Assembly: GCF_009758255.1 (NCBI RefSeq)
Contig: NZ_WSEN01000010.1
Coordinates: 496,001-560,000, forward strand
Length of the DNA: 64,000 nucleotides
Direction of reading: 5' to 3'
From: Microbacterium sp. MAH-37
Lineage (GTDB): Bacteria; Actinomycetota; Actinomycetes; Actinomycetales; Microbacteriaceae
A model generated the notes under the pieces. The model had not been told where the DNA came from. It was given only the letters and a program-made list of their open reading frames with translations, and ran no database searches. Below, one piece after another: positions 48,732-58,547 of this stretch. The position numbers were made by a program, and so were the translations under genes. Each line of letters begins with the position of its first letter. Within the stretch, counting starts at the first letter, position 1.

Positions 48732-49652
48732 ATGCGGCATCGGATCAGCCTGCCCCGTGAGCTGGGGGCGCACTTCTCCGTGTCCGAAGCCGCCGCCCAC
48801 GGCGTCGGGCGCGGGCGCCGGGATGCTGCCGATCTGGCTCGGCCCTTCCACGGCATCCGATCCCAAGTCGTACCGGAGAGCTTCTCGGTGCGTGTCGCCT
48901 GTTATCTCCCCCGGCTCCGCCCGGGGCAGCGGCTCGCTGCGCGGACCGCCCTCCGCCTCTGGGGGATGCCCTTCCCGCAGCGCTGGCAGCCCGACGAACC
49001 TGTCGACGTGACGGTGCTGCCGACCTCTACCCCGCCCAGGGCACGTGGCACCGCAGGCCACCGCCTCGCCGCGGGCAGGGCGGAGACTTGGCGAGTCGAT
49101 GGCGCGCCGGTGATCGATCCGATCGCCGCACTGTTCCAGTGCGCGCCTGGCCTCACCATCCTGCAGGCTGTGATCCTGATCGATGCGCTCATCACGGAGG
49201 CGGACAACTATCCCGGACTCAGGCCCGGCCGCCCCGGCACCACGCCGGCGCAGATCGAGGCGCGGCTGGACGCCTGGGGACGCTTTCCCGGATGCGCGAC
49301 GATCCGCCGCGCCCTGGCGTTCGTGCGAGCAGGCGTCGAGTCGCCGAAGGAGACCGAGACCCGATGGCTCATCGTGTCCGCCGGGCTTCCCGAGCCAGTC
49401 CTCCAGCACGAGGTCCGGGACCGCGGAGTCCTCATCGCGCGCGTCGACCTCGCGTATCCCGAGTTGCGCATCGCCGTCGAGTACGAGGGCGACGGCCACA
49501 GGACCAGCCAGACTCAGTGGCGCAGAGACATCCGCAGGCAGCGCGACCTCGAGGACCGCGGCTGGATCGTCATCCGCCTCACTCAGCACGACCTCTCTCC
49601 GGCTTCGTCGTTCATCCCCCGTCTCCGCCGCGCCCTCGCATCCCGCCGATGA
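48732..49652 (+). CDS. DUF559-type nuclease-fold protein
   Basis: 306 residues from the ATG at 48732 (MRHRISLPRELGAHFSVSEA). The N-terminal ~75 residues look like a winged-helix or AbiEi-type domain; the C-terminal ~110 residues have the DUF559/Vsr-like endonuclease core: ARVDLAYPELRIAVEYEGDGH followed by RRQRDLEDRGWIVIRLT, with Asp-x-Glu style acidic residues. Proteins of this type are common and variable in Microbacteriaceae; none has a firmly known role. No methyltransferase or antitoxin is adjacent. The gene is bracketed by two copies of palindrome family 3, the second covering its stop codon. Confidence 0.75.
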   Translation: MRHRISLPRELGAHFSVSEAAAHGVGRGRRDAADLARPFHGIRSQVVPESFSVRVACYLPRLRPGQRLAARTALRLWGMPFPQRWQPDEPVDVTVLPTSTPPRARGTAGHRLAAGRAETWRVDGAPVIDPIAALFQCAPGLTILQAVILIDALITEADNYPGLRPGRPGTTPAQIEARLDAWGRFPGCATIRRALAFVRAGVESPKETETRWLIVSAGLPEPVLQHEVRDRGVLIARVDLAYPELRIAVEYEGDGHRTSQTQWRRDIRRQRDLEDRGWIVIRLTQHDLSPASSFIPRLRRALASRR

Positions 49653-49704
49653 AAGATCAGAAACGCACCTCCCCAGCGGCGGGAAGGTGCGTTTCTGATC
49701 TTTC
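49651..49704. repeat. Palindrome family 3, downstream copy
   Basis: GAAAGATCAGAAACGCACCT (49651-49670) and its perfect complement (49685-49704), 14-base loop. The core GAAACGCACCT is the same as in the upstream copy. It overlaps the DUF559 stop codon and faces the convergent allE gene, so it can serve as a terminator. Confidence 0.85.
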
Positions 49705-49721
49705 GGCGGCAGGACCGAGCG

Positions 49722-50531
49722 TCAGGTCAGCTTGATCTGGCGGTTCATGTCCTTGTACAGCAGGTAGCGGAAGTCACCGGGGCCACCGGCGTAGCAAGCC
49801 TGCGGGCAGAACGCGCGGAGCAGCATGTAGTCGCCGGCCTCGACCTCGACCCAGTCGTCGTTGAGGCGGTAGACGGCCTTGCCCTCGAGCACGAACAGGC
49901 CGTGCTCCATGACGTGGGTCTCGGCGAACGGGATCGATCCACCCGGCTTGAAGGTGACGATGTTCACCTGCATGTCGTGCGCCATGTCGTTCGAGTCGGC
50001 GAAGCGCGTGGTCAGCCAGGCGTCGGTGCCGACCATGGGGGTCGGCTCGATGTCCTGGTCGCGGGTGACGAAGGATGCCGGTGCGTCGATGCCCTCGATC
50101 CACTCGTAGGCCTTGCGGATCCAGTGGAAGCTGGTGATCTCGTCGCCCTCGTTCTTCAGCGACCAGTTCGCCCCAGGCGCGAGGAAGGCGTAGCCGCCCT
50201 CTTCGAGAACGTGCTCCTCGCCCTCGAGGGTCAGGGTCAGCCGACCGGTGGTGACGAACACCACGCCCTCGACCCCGGCCTCGACCTCGGGCTTCGCCGC
50301 GCCACCGCCGGGGGCGATCTCGACGATCAGCTGCGAGAACGTCATCGCGGAGCTCGGCGTCGGCTTGGCGATGATCCACGCGCGGGTGTTCGTGAACCCG
50401 GGCAGGCTGCTGGTGACGATGTCGCGCAGCACGCCCTTCGGGATCACGGTGTACGCCAGCTTGACGATCGCGCGGTCGGTGAGCAGGTCGGTCTGCGGCG
50501 GCAGGCCGCCGGCGGGGGTGTAGTAGCTCAT
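49722..50531 (-). CDS. allE: (S)-ureidoglycine aminohydrolase
   Basis: 269 residues, two cupin domains. Conserved blocks [38 protein letters not shown], and the metal-site cupin [25 protein letters not shown] with His/Glu/His ligands, then [12 protein letters not shown]. Releases ammonia from (S)-ureidoglycine to give ureidoglycolate, the precursor of glyoxylate. Third gene of the malic enzyme-DUF6986-allE operon. AllB, AllC and AllA are not found here. Confidence 0.92.
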   Translation of the reverse strand: MSYYTPAGGLPPQTDLLTDRAIVKLAYTVIPKGVLRDIVTSSLPGFTNTRAWIIAKPTPSSAMTFSQLIVEIAPGGGAAKPEVEAGVEGVVFVTTGRLTLTLEGEEHVLEEGGYAFLAPGANWSLKNEGDEITSFHWIRKAYEWIEGIDAPASFVTRDQDIEPTPMVGTDAWLTTRFADSNDMAHDMQVNIVTFKPGGSIPFAETHVMEHGLFVLEGKAVYRLNDDWVEVEAGDYMLLRAFCPQACYAGGPGDFRYLLYKDMNRQIKLT

Positions 50532-50540
50532 GGCTTCTCC

Positions 50541-51824
50541 TTATCGAACGGATGCTTCGGACGCGGCGAGCTTCGGGTGCGCGAGCCGGATCAGCTCCTC
50601 GGGCTCGGCGCCGGTCGCCTCTCGCACCTCGGCCTCGGTGATCGCACCGCACTCGGCGCCGCGGACGACGAATCGCGCCAGCGCGCGGGCGGTGGCGGGC
50701 TCGTCCATGATGGTCGCGTCGCTGCCGTGCAGGTAGTTGTCCAGGCGCTTCGCGGCGGCGGCGAAGCCCTCGCGGTAGAACGCGTAGGTCGCAAGATAGC
50801 GGGTGGGCAGCTGTGCGGCGTGCAGGTCCCAGCCCTGGTAGTAGCCGCGCTCGAGCGAGCGCCGCACCAGGCGGGCGTGCAGCTTCCAGGCATCCTCCGC
50901 ATTCTCGCCGACGGGGATGACGTTCGTCGACCCGTCCGAGAGGCGCACGCCGGTCTCTGCGACCGCGACCTGCATGACCTGCTTGGCGTAGTCGGCTGCG
51001 GGGTGCTCCATCGACTGGTATGCCGCGGCGATCTGCAGCGAGGCGCTGTAGTCGTAGGTGCCGTAGTGCAGCGCGGTGACGCGGCCGTTCGACCGGTGCA
51101 GCAGCGTCGCGACCGGCACGCTCCCGTCCGCGGCGACGATGAGCTGCGGGGTCTCCATCTGCACCTCGAAGCGCAGACGGCCGGAGGGAAGGCCGAGCCG
51201 CTCCTCGAAGATCTCGCAGAGCGAGACCATCGCCTCGACCTGCTCGACAGTCGTGACCTTCGGCAGCGTGAGCACGAGGCCATCCGGCAGGCCGCCGTTG
51301 CGCACCAGCGTGGTCAGGAACAGGTCGAGGGTGCGGATACCGCGGCGCCGCGTCGGCGCCTCGAAGCACTTGAACCGGATGCCGATGTACGGCGGCGCGA
51401 CACCGGCGGCGACCGCCTGCGAGACGCGCTGGGCGGCCAGGACCGCGTCGGCGTCCTCCTCCGCATCGGGACGGGAGCCGTAGCCGTCCTCGAAGTCGAG
51501 GCGCAGGTCTTCGACCGGCTCGTTCGCGAGCTTGGCCTCGACGAGCGGGGCGAGCTCGCCGGCGAGGTGCCCGAGCCCGACGGCCTCGGCCAGTGCGGCG
51601 ATGCCGCCGAACGCGGATGCCGCGGCGGCGGCATCCGTGCCGAGCTGCGCGGTCAGCTCCGGGGTGAAGCGGTCGGCCGGCACGTACAGTGTGTGCACGG
51701 GCTGGCGCGAGCCGTCATCCCCGGGATACTCGGTCGCGAGCAGCGTGTCGGTGCCGCTCAGCGCGGAGTCGACGACGGCGAGGTCCTGCTCGCCCAGTGT
51801 GGAATCGACGGTCAAATCCTTCAC
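50541..51824 (-). CDS. DUF6986 CitE-superfamily aldolase/lyase-like protein (possible malate synthase role)
   Basis: 427 residues. It has the HpcH/HpaI/CitE barrel motifs in order: [10 protein letters not shown] (109-116, metal-acid region), GIRFKCFE (Arg150, substrate/CoA region), LTLPKV (~188), the metal Glu segment FEVQMETPQ (219-227) and [10 protein letters not shown] (Asp258). Longer than CitE (~290) and much shorter than malate synthase. It is coupled by ATGA overlap to malic enzyme and followed by allE, a place where other actinobacteria keep malate synthase. I infer it joins glyoxylate to an acyl-CoA or cleaves a related malyl compound; no function is established. Confidence 0.8.
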   Translation of the reverse strand: MKDLTVDSTLGEQDLAVVDSALSGTDTLLATEYPGDDGSRQPVHTLYVPADRFTPELTAQLGTDAAAAASAFGGIAALAEAVGLGHLAGELAPLVEAKLANEPVEDLRLDFEDGYGSRPDAEEDADAVLAAQRVSQAVAAGVAPPYIGIRFKCFEAPTRRRGIRTLDLFLTTLVRNGGLPDGLVLTLPKVTTVEQVEAMVSLCEIFEERLGLPSGRLRFEVQMETPQLIVAADGSVPVATLLHRSNGRVTALHYGTYDYSASLQIAAAYQSMEHPAADYAKQVMQVAVAETGVRLSDGSTNVIPVGENAEDAWKLHARLVRRSLERGYYQGWDLHAAQLPTRYLATYAFYREGFAAAAKRLDNYLHGSDATIMDEPATARALARFVVRGAECGAITEAEVREATGAEPEELIRLAHPKLAASEASVR

Positions 51825-53212
51825 TCCTTGCCGGCCTTGACGACGCGCACGATCGCCTCGGCGACGGCGCCCGCCACCTCGGGGTCGAACACGCTGGGGA
51901 TGATGAAGCTGGCGTTGCGCTCCTCATCGTCGACGCGGCTCGCGATCGCCTCGGCGGCTGCGACCAGCATAGGTGGCGTGATGTCGGACACGCCCGCGTC
52001 GAGCAGACCGCGGAAGAAGCCGGGGAACGCCAGCACGTTGTTGATCTGGTTCGGGAAGTCGCTGCGGCCGGTGGCCACGACGGCGGCGTGCTTGGAGGCG
52101 ACGACCGGGTCGACCTCGGGGGTCGGGTTGGCCATGGCGAACACGATCGCGTCGTCCGCCATCGCGGCGATGTCGTTCTCGTCGAGCACGTTCGGGGCGC
52201 TGACGCCGATGAACACGTCTGCGCCGACCACGGCCTCCTTGAGGGAGCCCTTGAAGTTGCGCGGGTTGGTGGTGGCGGCGAGCTCGATGCGGTGCGCGTC
52301 GGTGTACTCGTCGTCGCGGTTGATCGCACCGTTGCGGCCGCAGGCGACGATGTCGACCGCGCCCTGCTCGAGCAGCAGCTGGGCGATCGCGTTGCCTGCC
52401 GCGCCGACGCCGGAGAGCACGATGCGGACGTCCTCGATCTTCTTGCCTGTGACCTTCAGCGCGTTGTGCAGCGCCGCAAGGGTGACGATCGCAGTGCCGT
52501 GCTGGTCGTCGTGGAAGACGGGGATGTCGAGCTCGTCGCGCAGACGGGCCTCGATCTCGAAGCAGCGTGGGGCGGCGATGTCCTCGAGGTTCACTCCGCC
52601 GTAGACGGGCGCGATCGCCTTGACGATCTTGATGATCTCCTCTGTGTCCTGGGTGTCCAGGCAGACCGGCCAGGCGTCGACGTTGGCGAACTGCTTGAAG
52701 AGGGCGGCCTTGCCCTCCATGACGGGCAGCGCGGCCTCGGGGCCGATGTTGCCCAGGCCGAGGACGGCGGAGCCGTCGGTGACCACGGCGATGGTGTTGC
52801 GCTTGACGGTGAGCTTGCGGGCCTTGCTCTTGTCCTCCGCGATCGCCATGCAGACGCGGGCGACACCGGGGGTGTACGCGCGGGACAGGTCGTCGCGGTT
52901 GCGCAGCGGGACGCTGGGGACGACCTCGAGCTTGCCGCCGAGGTGCATGAGGAAGGTGCGGTCGCTGACCTGACGCACGGTGACGCCGTCGAGCGCCTCG
53001 ACGGCGTCGCGGATGCGGTCGGCGTGGTCCTCGTCGATGGTGTTGCAGGTCAGGTCGACGACGATCGTCGTCGGGTGCGACTCGACGACGTCGAGTGCGG
53101 TGATGACCGCCCCCGCGTCGGCGGCGGTCGCCGCGAGCTCGCTGGTCACGCTGAAGTTGGACGGCGCGTCGATGCGCAGGGTGATGGAGTTTCCGGGACC
53201 CGGGTTCGCCAT
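51821..53212 (-). CDS. NAD(P)-dependent malic enzyme with N-terminal ACT domain
   Basis: 463 residues from the ATG at 53212 with GGGGAGG four bases upstream. An ACT-like domain (residues ~10-85) precedes the malic enzyme core: [37 protein letters not shown], metal-binding [12 protein letters not shown] and [10 protein letters not shown]. Decarboxylates malate to pyruvate. First gene of an operon with DUF6986 and allE, suggesting that malate formed from glyoxylate is drained to pyruvate. Divergent from the IclR gene. Confidence 0.93.
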   Translation of the reverse strand: MANPGPGNSITLRIDAPSNFSVTSELAATAADAGAVITALDVVESHPTTIVVDLTCNTIDEDHADRIRDAVEALDGVTVRQVSDRTFLMHLGGKLEVVPSVPLRNRDDLSRAYTPGVARVCMAIAEDKSKARKLTVKRNTIAVVTDGSAVLGLGNIGPEAALPVMEGKAALFKQFANVDAWPVCLDTQDTEEIIKIVKAIAPVYGGVNLEDIAAPRCFEIEARLRDELDIPVFHDDQHGTAIVTLAALHNALKVTGKKIEDVRIVLSGVGAAGNAIAQLLLEQGAVDIVACGRNGAINRDDEYTDAHRIELAATTNPRNFKGSLKEAVVGADVFIGVSAPNVLDENDIAAMADDAIVFAMANPTPEVDPVVASKHAAVVATGRSDFPNQINNVLAFPGFFRGLLDAGVSDITPPMLVAAAEAIASRVDDEERNASFIIPSVFDPEVAGAVAEAIVRVVKAGKE

Positions 53213-53237
53213 GATGCCTCCCCTTCGAGAGCTTGTT

Positions 53238-53251
53238 TTTCGTATCGTGGA
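53238..53251. promoter_or_regulatory. Glyoxylate-regulon motif upstream of malic enzyme
   Basis: TTTCGTATCGTGGA; partner of the hyi site at 48473. It lies 26-39 bases before the malic enzyme start in the divergent gap with the IclR gene. Confidence 0.55.
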
Positions 53252-53286
53252 CACTATTATCTACTTAGCGAAAGTTTTCCGCAAGT

Positions 53287-53318
53287 GGTATACCGAATGG
53301 TTGCCGAGTTTCCGGCAA
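53287..53318. promoter_or_regulatory. Palindromes upstream of the IclR gene
   Basis: GGTATACC (53287-53294) and TTGCCG-AGTTTC-CGGCAA (53301-53318) lie in the gap between malic enzyme and iclR. Either could be an autoregulatory site. Confidence 0.4.
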
Positions 53319-53365
53319 AGGCCTTTCGCATGATGGAATTACAAGACGAATATTGAGGAGTGACC

Positions 53366-54136
53366 ATGGTCGATGCGATGAAGCCCGCCAAGAGCTCGGC
53401 GTCCGGAGTCCAGTCAGTGGAGCGTGTCTTCGAGCTGCTCGAGCTGATAACGGATGCCGGCGGCGACGTCACCCTCAGCGAACTATCCGCATCGACGGAC
53501 CTGCCGCTGCCCACCATCCACCGTCTGCTGCGCACCCTGGTCGCCCTCGGGTACGCCCGCCAACTGCCCAACCGGCGCTACGCACTCGGCCCGCGGCTGA
53601 TCCGCATCGGCGAGGGCGCCGCCCGCCAGTTCGGCGCGCTCGCGCGCCCGCAGCTGAAGAACCTCGTCGATCAGCTCGGCGAGAGCGCGAACATGGCCGT
53701 GCTCGACGGCGACATGGTCGTCTATGTCGCGCAGGTGCAGTCCCAGCACTCGATGCGCATGTTCACCGAGGTCGGGCGCCGCGCCAACGTGCACGACACC
53801 GGCGTGGGCAAGGCGATCCTCGCGCAACTGCCGAACGACACGGTGCGCGGCATCGTCAGCCGCACTGGCATGGCGACACCCACCGAGTACAGCATCGGCA
53901 CCGTCGAGGACCTGATCGCCGAACTCGACCGCATCCGCGAGCGCGGCTACTCGATCGACGAGCAGGAGCAGGAGATCGGCGTTCGGTGCTACGCGATGGC
54001 GGTGCCGGATGCTCCGACGCTGACGGCCGTGTCGGTGTCCGGACCGATCTCGCGCGTCACCGAGGAGTTCGCCTCGCGCGCCATCCCGCTGCTGCGGCAG
54101 GCGGCCGACGCGATTTCTGCGGATCTCGCGGCCTGA
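53366..54136 (+). CDS. IclR family regulator (AllR/glyoxylate type by context)
   Basis: 256 residues from the ATG at 53366, five bases after GAGGAG; a GTG at 53360 would overlap that site. N-terminal winged helix (VFELLELITDAGGDVTLSELSASTDLPLPTIHRLLRTL, residues ~15-65) and a C-terminal IclR effector domain (HDTGVGKAILAQLP, GYSIDEQEQEIGVRCYAMAVPD). In enteric bacteria AllR of this family senses glyoxylate and controls allantoin genes. Position and the motifs at 53238 and 48473 support such a role here. Confidence 0.88.
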   Translation: MVDAMKPAKSSASGVQSVERVFELLELITDAGGDVTLSELSASTDLPLPTIHRLLRTLVALGYARQLPNRRYALGPRLIRIGEGAARQFGALARPQLKNLVDQLGESANMAVLDGDMVVYVAQVQSQHSMRMFTEVGRRANVHDTGVGKAILAQLPNDTVRGIVSRTGMATPTEYSIGTVEDLIAELDRIRERGYSIDEQEQEIGVRCYAMAVPDAPTLTAVSVSGPISRVTEEFASRAIPLLRQAADAISADLAA

Positions 54137-54153
54137 CGGCCGCGGTGACGAGG

Positions 54154-54179
54154 AGGCCTCCGGAGCGATCCGGGGGCCT
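54154..54179. terminator. Stem-loop terminator between iclR and the TetR gene
   Basis: AGGCCTCCGGA pairs with TCCGGGGGCCT (one G-T pair) around GCGA, followed by TCTTCG; it separates convergent genes. Confidence 0.7.
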
Positions 54180-54189
54180 TCTTCGTCGG

Positions 54190-54924
54190 TCACTGCAGGT
54201 GCGCCTCGATGCCGTCGAGGATGCGCGCGAGACCGAACTCGAAGCCGTCGATCGAAGGCTCCTCGGCGAGGAAGGACGGGTCCTTCATCACCCGCGCCAC
54301 GGCGTCGAGCCCGCGCGCGCGAAGCTGTTCGTCGAGGAATCCGCGCACCGCGCCCACCGTCCCCGCCCGCTCCGGCCCCGCGCCGCGCAGCGCCGCGGGC
54401 GTCGGCCTGCTGCGACGCAGGTTCGCGCCGTACCGCGCGTGGCTGTCGAGCAGGTAGGCGCAGTCGAGCATCTCGTCCGGCGCCATTCCGGTGGGCTCGA
54501 GCGCGGTGATCAGCACATCGAGCCACGCGGCGTTGTGCGGCGTGAGAGGCACGGTCGCGGGGACGTCCAGCAGCCAGGGCCGCGCCGAGAACCGCTCGAA
54601 GAGACGGCGGGCCCATGACCGCGCGGCAGCGCGCCAGTCTCCGGAGGGCAGCTGCGGTGGCTCACCCCAGGCACGGTCGGCGACGAGGACGATCAGCTCC
54701 TCCTTCGACGACACGTAGCGGTAGAGCGCGTTCGTGCTGACACCGACGGCGGCGGCGACCCGCGGCAGCGACGCGGCGGCAATGCCCTCCTCGTCGGCGA
54801 GCGAGGACGCGGCGGCGACGATCTCGTCGACGGAGTGCGCGGGCTTCGGCCCGCGTCGTCCTGACGGCTCGGCGACGCCCCAGGCGGCGGCGAGCCCGGG
54901 GGGCAGAGCGTCGAGATCGGTCAT
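54190..54924 (-). CDS. TetR family regulator (TetR class, C-terminal TetR_C_1-like)
   Basis: 244 residues from the ATG at 54924, nine bases after AGGAGG; the ATG at 54933 abuts that site and is unlikely. HTH near residues 35-75 (DEEGIAAASLPRVAAAVGVSTNALYRYVSSKEEL); the C-terminal domain with WLLDVPATVPLTPHNAAWLDVLITALEPTGM resembles TetR/TetR_C regulators of drug resistance. Divergent from a membrane protein gene, its likely target. Confidence 0.88.
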   Translation of the reverse strand: MTDLDALPPGLAAAWGVAEPSGRRGPKPAHSVDEIVAAASSLADEEGIAAASLPRVAAAVGVSTNALYRYVSSKEELIVLVADRAWGEPPQLPSGDWRAAARSWARRLFERFSARPWLLDVPATVPLTPHNAAWLDVLITALEPTGMAPDEMLDCAYLLDSHARYGANLRRSRPTPAALRGAGPERAGTVGAVRGFLDEQLRARGLDAVARVMKDPSFLAEEPSIDGFEFGLARILDGIEAHLQ

Positions 54925-54973
54925 GTGCAGCATCCTCCTGAAAGAAATAGTAGACGGCTTGCACAGTTAGTCA

Positions 54974-54979
54974 TATTGT
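54974..54979 (+). promoter_or_regulatory. -10 box of the membrane protein gene at 54987 (leaderless type)
   Basis: TATTGT followed by seven bases and the ATG at 54987. Confidence 0.5.
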
Positions 54980-54986
54980 GTACGGC

Positions 54987-55682
54987 ATGAACACTTCATT
55001 GCATACACAGTTTCCATCCCGCGCCCGCCGCTGGGCCGGCCTGTCTGCGGTCCTCGGCGCTTTCTTCGCCATGATCGAGATCCCGCTGTACTTCGTGGTG
55101 CCTGCCTGCGAGGAGTCCGTCTGCGGAACCGACCACGGCTCGCTCATGCCCGACGAGCTGATCCTCACCCGGACACTGCTGAGCTTCCTCGCGCTGACCG
55201 GCATCCTCGTCTTCATGACCGGGATCCGATACCTGATCGCAGAGCGAGACGCACGGTACGAGTGGTTCGGCGCGGTGGCGGGCACCGCGGGCGTCGCCTG
55301 GACGATCGTCGACCTGACCGCCAAGGGCCTCGAGGGCAGCACCGCGATCCGCACCGAGGAGTGGATCGACCCCACCCGGGTCGTGCCGACCTACCTGCTG
55401 TACGGCGCGATCAGCCACATCATGCTCGCCGTGTTCGCCGCCGCCTTCGGCTATGCGGTGCTGAAGACCTCGGTGCTGCCGAAGTGGGTCGGCTGGAGCG
55501 CGATGGGCGTGCTCGTGCTGCAGGTCGCCTTGATCCCGACGATGTTCCTCGGCTACAACTCGTCGGAGTTCTTCGCGGCGAACGGGTGGGGATCGGTCGC
55601 AACCTTCAACGGACTGACCGTCCTGTGGATCGGCGTCGTAGGTCTCGTGGTGATGCGGCGGCCGCGCACCCTCACGCCCTGA
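54987..55682 (+). CDS. DUF4386-like membrane protein
   Basis: 231 residues with six predicted membrane helices. A first extracytoplasmic loop contains a Cys pair (VVPACEESVCG) and the helix 3 to 5 layout with LKTSVLPKWVGWSAMGVLVLQ resembles DUF4386-type proteins. Function unknown. Under probable control of the divergent TetR protein. Family placement is tentative. Confidence 0.65.
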   Translation: MNTSLHTQFPSRARRWAGLSAVLGAFFAMIEIPLYFVVPACEESVCGTDHGSLMPDELILTRTLLSFLALTGILVFMTGIRYLIAERDARYEWFGAVAGTAGVAWTIVDLTAKGLEGSTAIRTEEWIDPTRVVPTYLLYGAISHIMLAVFAAAFGYAVLKTSVLPKWVGWSAMGVLVLQVALIPTMFLGYNSSEFFAANGWGSVATFNGLTVLWIGVVGLVVMRRPRTLTP

Positions 55683-55696
55683 CAGCAGCCGGAGAT

Positions 55697-55736
55697 GGAA
55701 AACGCGGCTCCCCCGGCGAAGGGAGCCGCGTTTCCC
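55697..55736. terminator. Bidirectional stem-loop terminator before aceE
   Basis: GGAAAACGCGGCTCCC pairs with GGGAGCCGCGTTTCCC (one mismatch) around an eight-base loop, between the convergent membrane protein and aceE genes. Confidence 0.8.
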
Positions 55737-55760
55737 ATCCTTGAGCGACCCGTCAGCGGG

Positions 55761-58466
55761 TCACTCCGCGTCGGAGCCGCTGCTGCCGGCGTTCACATCG
55801 AGCAGGCGGTACTTCTCGGCCGCCTGCGCCGGCACTGCGGCATCCACCTCGCCGCGCTTGGCGAGCAGCTGCAGGGTGCGCACGACGACTGACGGGCCGT
55901 CGATCTTGAAGTACCGGCGGGCGGCGGCGCGGGTGTCCGAGAAGCCGAAGCCGTCGGCACCGAGGGTCGCCCAGTCGTTCGGCACGAACTGGCGCACCGA
56001 ATCGGCCCAGTCCTTCGCGTAGTCGCTGACCGCGACGACCGGGCCGTGCGCGTCCGCGAGCTGCTGCCGGATGAACGGCACTCGCGATCCCTGACCGAGG
56101 AACTCCTCCTCCTCGGCGGCGACCGCGTCACGGCGCAGCTCGGTCCACGAGGTCACGGACCAGATGTCCGCGTCGACGCCCCAGTCGTCGCGCAGCAGCT
56201 GCTGCGCCTCCTGCGCCCAGGTCACGCCGATGCCGGATGCCAGCAGGTGCGCCTTCGGCGCGGCCACGGGAGCGATCCGGTGGATACCGCCGAGGATGCC
56301 CTGGACATCGACGTCCTCCGGCTCGGCCGGCTGCACGATCGGCTCGTTGTACACCATGAGGTTGTAGATGTGGTTGCGGTCGGTGGAGTCCGCTCCGTAC
56401 ATCCGCTCCAGGCCGGCGCGCATGATGTGGCCGATCTCGTAGCCGAACGCAGGGTCGTAGGTGACCACGGCCGGGTTCGTCGCCGCGAGCAGCGGCGAGT
56501 GCCCGTCGGCGTGCTGCAGGCCCTCACCGGTCAGCGTGGTGCGGCCGGCGGTGGCCGAGATGAGGAAGCCGCGCGTCATCTGGTCTGCTGCCGCCCACAG
56601 CGAGTCGCCGGTGCGCTGGAAGCCGAACATCGAGTAGAACACGTACACGGGCACGAGCGGCACGCCGTGCGTGGCGTACGCGGTGCCCGCGGCGGTGAAC
56701 GCGGCGATCGAGCCCGCCTCGTTGATGCCGATGTGCAGGATCTGACCGGCCTCGGACTCCTTGTACGACAGCACGATCTCGCGGTCGACAGCGAGGTAGT
56801 TCTGGCCGTTCGGGTTGTAGATCTTCGCGGTCGGGAAGAACGCGTCCATGCCGAACGTGCGCGCCTCGTCGGGGATGATCGGCACGATGCGCTTGCCGAA
56901 CTCCTTGTCGCGCATCAGGTCCTTCAGCACGCGGACGAAGGCCATCGTGGTGGCCGCCTGCTGCTTGCCGGAGCCGCGTGCCGCGACCTCGTACGCCTTC
57001 GCGTCGGGCAGCGCGATCTCGCCGGAGGCGTTCGGCCGCCGCTCGGGCAGGTAGCCGCCGAGCGCGCGGCGGCGCTCCTGCAGGTACTGGATCTCGGGAG
57101 CATCCTGACCCGGGTGGTAGTACGGCGGCAGGTACGGGTTCTCTTCGAGCTGCGCGTCGGTGATCGGCACGCGCAGGTGGTCACGGAAGTCCTTGAGGTC
57201 CTGCAGCGTGAGCTTCTTCATCTGGTGCGTCGCGTTGCGCGCCTCGAAGTGCGGACCGAGGCCGTAGCCCTTGACGGTCTTCACAAGGATCACGGTGGGC
57301 TTGCCATTGCGCTGCATCGACTGCTGGTAGGCCGCGAAGACCTTGTGGTAGTCGTGACCGCCGCGCTTGAGGCCCCAGATCTCGTCGTCGGTGAGGTTCT
57401 CGACCAGCGCCTTTGCGCGCGGGTCGCGGCCGAAGAAGTTCTCCCGGATGAAGCCACCGGACTCGGCCTTGTAGGTCTGGTAGTCGCCGTCGCGGGTGGT
57501 GTTCATGATGTCGAGCAGCGCGCCCTCGGTGTCGCGCTCCAGCAGGTCGTCCCACTGACGGCCCCAGACGACCTTGATGACGTTCCAGCCGGCGCCGCGG
57601 AAGAAGCCCTCGAGCTCCTGGATGATCTTGCCGTTGCCGCGCACAGGACCGTCCAGTCGCTGCAGGTTGCAGTTCACGACGAAGGTGAGGTTGTCGAGGC
57701 CGTCGTTGGCAGCGAGCTGCAGCAGACCGCGGCTCTCCGGCTCGTCCATCTCGCCGTCGCCGAGGAACGCCCAGATGTGCTGGTCGGAGGTGTCCTTCAG
57801 GCCGCGGTTGTGCAGGTAGCGGTTCGACTGCGCCTGATAGATCGCGTTCATCGGGCCGATGCCCATCGACACGGTCGGGAACTCCCAGAACTCCGGCATC
57901 AGGCGGGGGTGCGGGTACGAGCTCAGTGCGTGGCCTTCGCGGGACTTCTCCTGGCGGAAGCCGTCGAGGTCCTCCTCGGTGAGGCGCCCCTCCATGAACG
58001 CGCGGGCGTACATGCCCGGCGAGGCGTGGCCCTGGAAGAAGACCTGGTCGCCGCCGCCGGGGTGGTCCTTGCCGCGGAAGAAGTGGTTGAAGCCCACCTC
58101 GTACAGAGTCGCCGCTCCGGCGTAGGTGGAGATGTGCCCGCCGACGCCGATGCCGGGGCGCTGTGCGCGGTGCACGAGCACGGCGGCGTTCCAGCGCATC
58201 CAGGCGCGGTAGCGCCGCTCCAGCTCTTCGTCACCGGGGTACTCCGGCTCGGCGGATGCCGGGATGGTGTTGACGTAGTCGGTGGTCGCGCTGGGCTCTG
58301 CCGCGACCCCTGCGCGATCGACCAGTTCACGGACGATGTACTCGCCACGGTCGGCGCCGCGCAGCGCGATCAGCGCATCGAGCGACTCGAGCCATTCGGC
58401 GGTCTCTTCGGGGTCATGGTCCGTGGTGTCGGAGCCGAGTGCGCCGGTGCTGCGATCTGCATACAT
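55761..58466 (-). CDS. aceE: Pyruvate dehydrogenase E1 component, homodimeric type
   Basis: 901 residues, the usual size. Markers: [30 protein letters not shown], ThDP-binding [14 protein letters not shown] with [22 protein letters not shown], and the transketolase-like central domain [16 protein letters not shown]. Oxidative decarboxylation of pyruvate within the PDH/ODH complex typical of actinobacteria. It stands alone, as aceE commonly does in this group. The start ATG at 58466 follows GAAAGG. Confidence 0.97.
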   Translation of the reverse strand: MYADRSTGALGSDTTDHDPEETAEWLESLDALIALRGADRGEYIVRELVDRAGVAAEPSATTDYVNTIPASAEPEYPGDEELERRYRAWMRWNAAVLVHRAQRPGIGVGGHISTYAGAATLYEVGFNHFFRGKDHPGGGDQVFFQGHASPGMYARAFMEGRLTEEDLDGFRQEKSREGHALSSYPHPRLMPEFWEFPTVSMGIGPMNAIYQAQSNRYLHNRGLKDTSDQHIWAFLGDGEMDEPESRGLLQLAANDGLDNLTFVVNCNLQRLDGPVRGNGKIIQELEGFFRGAGWNVIKVVWGRQWDDLLERDTEGALLDIMNTTRDGDYQTYKAESGGFIRENFFGRDPRAKALVENLTDDEIWGLKRGGHDYHKVFAAYQQSMQRNGKPTVILVKTVKGYGLGPHFEARNATHQMKKLTLQDLKDFRDHLRVPITDAQLEENPYLPPYYHPGQDAPEIQYLQERRRALGGYLPERRPNASGEIALPDAKAYEVAARGSGKQQAATTMAFVRVLKDLMRDKEFGKRIVPIIPDEARTFGMDAFFPTAKIYNPNGQNYLAVDREIVLSYKESEAGQILHIGINEAGSIAAFTAAGTAYATHGVPLVPVYVFYSMFGFQRTGDSLWAAADQMTRGFLISATAGRTTLTGEGLQHADGHSPLLAATNPAVVTYDPAFGYEIGHIMRAGLERMYGADSTDRNHIYNLMVYNEPIVQPAEPEDVDVQGILGGIHRIAPVAAPKAHLLASGIGVTWAQEAQQLLRDDWGVDADIWSVTSWTELRRDAVAAEEEEFLGQGSRVPFIRQQLADAHGPVVAVSDYAKDWADSVRQFVPNDWATLGADGFGFSDTRAAARRYFKIDGPSVVVRTLQLLAKRGEVDAAVPAQAAEKYRLLDVNAGSSGSDAE

Positions 58467-58505
58467 GGTCGGCCTTTCTTGTTAGATGTAGGAGTCAGCT
58501 CGGTC

Positions 58506-58530
58506 GTTGAGCGAGCGAAGCGAGACGAAA
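58506..58530. repeat. Dispersed repeat family 2, half copy
   Basis: GTTGAGCGAGCGAAGCGAGA then CGAAA: one arm of palindrome family 2 between divergent aceE and the SDR gene, without a partner arm. Confidence 0.7.
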
Positions 58531-58547
58531 CGCCAGGAGGTCTGAAG

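Noticed and set aside
48732..49652. DUF559 gene as part of a restriction or toxin-antitoxin system
   Set aside because: No methyltransferase, specificity subunit or antitoxin lies next to it; both neighbours are metabolic operons.
56046..58547. Upstream extension of the SDR frame by more than 800 codons
   Set aside because: It is antisense to aceE; the SDR has its own AGGAGG and ATG at 58548.
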